Source: Sphingopyxis sp. OPL5 (GTDB taxonomy: Bacteria; Pseudomonadota; Alphaproteobacteria; Sphingomonadales; Sphingomonadaceae). From it: a stretch of DNA of 64,000 nucleotides. The translations under genes were made by a program, and so were the position numbers. Under the pieces are notes generated by a model. It was not told the origin of the DNA. It ran no database searches and worked only from the letters and a program-made list of their open reading frames with translations. Below are positions 63,382 to 64,000 of the stretch, one piece after another (position 1 is the stretch's first letter; each line of letters starts with the position of its first letter). The DNA lies in assembly GCF_003797775.2 (NCBI RefSeq), contig NZ_CP060725.1, forward strand, positions 3,962,001-4,026,000, in the 5' to 3' direction.

Positions 63382-63948
63382 CTATCGGTCTTTCCCCGGT
63401 ATCCGCGCCCGCAACCCTTGCAATTCCCGCCCCGACAAAGGCGGCAGCGACGCCGCCGCTTTGCCGTCGCGCAGGCGTTTGCGGTCCTTTTCCGACGGCT
63501 CGACGCGGCGGACCCTTACCGGCGCATACCCCTGCGCCTTGATGCCCAGTTCCTCGGCGGCAGCGCGCGACAGGTCGATGATCCGGCCTTGCGCAAAGGG
63601 GCCGCGGTCGTTGACCCGCACGATGATCCGCCGCCCGCTGTCGAGCGCGGTCACCTCGACATAGGTCGGCAGCGGCAGCGTGGTGTGCGCGGCGGTGATC
63701 CAGCCGGGCCGGAATGGCTCGCCATTGGCGGTGCGGTTGCCCGATTCGTTGCCGTACCAGCTGGCGTAGCCGACCGCGTCATAACCCGGCGCGGCGGCGG
63801 GCACATAGGTGGTGCCGCGAACCGCATAGGCCGGGCCGATCCGCACCGGCGTGTCGCTGACCGGACGAAAATTGCCGCCGGCGCAGGCGGTCAGCAGCAG
63901 GGCCGCCGATGCCGTGCCCGTCAGCCGGAGTATGGGATAGGCTCGCAT
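63382..63948 (-). CDS. rlpA: RlpA-family septal-ring lipoprotein
   Basis: 188 residues. The lipobox LTAC marks a lipoprotein. The double-psi beta-barrel has GYASWYGNESGNRTANGEPF, LPLPTYVEVTALDSGRRIIV and RVNDRGPFAQGRIIDLSRAA; the Asp of NDRGPF corresponds to the catalytic acid of lytic transglycosylase RlpA. There is no C-terminal SPOR domain, unlike the E. coli and Pseudomonas proteins. The tail after about residue 150 is basic. It may cleave denuded glycan at the division site, but without SPOR its localisation would differ. Confidence 0.9.
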   Translation of the reverse strand: MRAYPILRLTGTASAALLLTACAGGNFRPVSDTPVRIGPAYAVRGTTYVPAAAPGYDAVGYASWYGNESGNRTANGEPFRPGWITAAHTTLPLPTYVEVTALDSGRRIIVRVNDRGPFAQGRIIDLSRAAAEELGIKAQGYAPVRVRRVEPSEKDRKRLRDGKAAASLPPLSGRELQGLRARIPGKDR

Positions 63949-64000
63949 CGGGGTGACGGTAGAGGCGAAGATGGCCGGGATAAAGAGGGAGGTTGGGTTT

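Overview
The window reads as chromosome of a GC-rich alphaproteobacterium, most likely a sphingomonad (Sphingopyxis or a close relative; an inference from gene content and protein style, with no search run). Pointers are a GcrA cell-cycle regulator, a stand-alone F0 ATP-synthase operon with split b and b' subunits, TadE/TadG pilus proteins, an O-succinylhomoserine sulfhydrylase, and the run of trpF, trpB, trpA, accD and folC. Most of the window is ordinary housekeeping and envelope biology. The first 23 kb is a surface/secretion-rich accessory stretch.

Region by region. 1-1.06 kb: the start of a tadG-like gene and tadE. 1.3-5.4 kb: six exported phage-tail-collar-fold proteins that resolve into two copies of one three-gene block. 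5.4-11 kb: a YghU-type GST, a class III CoA-transferase and a large beta-propeller/amidohydrolase. 11.2-19.0 kb: a compact type IV secretion operon (virB2-B3-B4-B6-B8-B9-B10-B11) with no relaxase and no virD4, virB1, virB5 or virB7. 19.0-23.2 kb: four tandem exported right-handed beta-helix proteins on the opposite strand. 23.5-27.1 kb: tRNA-Ser(CGA), a Yip1 protein, HspQ, an ABC-2 permease, GcrA and a thioesterase. 27-32.6 kb: an outer-membrane barrel, parE, and an ECF sigma / membrane protein / beta-lactamase-fold hydrolase operon. 32.6-40.8 kb: a leuB-metZ-apaG-lysR operon, a uvrC-thioesterase-recO operon, then an SDR and a GST. 40.8-43.3 kb: the F0 operon atpI-B-E-F'-F. 43.5-47.4 kb: ydbH-ynbE-ydbL, an outer-membrane lipid-homeostasis set. 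47.5-51 kb: radC, rnk, an EF-hand protein and purB. 51.2-57.6 kb: lapA-like, pyrF, trpF, trpB, a DUF2293-trpA in-frame fusion, accD and folC. 57.7-64 kb: a TPR protein, AmpG-like MFS, a single-domain response regulator, a pseudouridine synthase, rsmD, an MHS-type MFS and RlpA.

The strongest unusual items are: (1) the DUF2293 domain joined in frame to the N-terminus of tryptophan synthase alpha; (2) the duplicated three-gene block of exported collar proteins, each block preceded by the same promoter-like motif; (3) the relaxase-free minimal type IV secretion operon lying next to four exported beta-helix paralogs; (4) an ECF sigma factor translationally coupled to a membrane protein and a serine hydrolase. 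Several families of long palindromic intergenic repeats are also scattered through the window.

All family calls are by reading motifs in the translated sequence; no alignment, structure prediction or database search was run. Starts were chosen from Shine-Dalgarno spacing, signal peptides and overlaps, and alternatives are stated where the choice is open.
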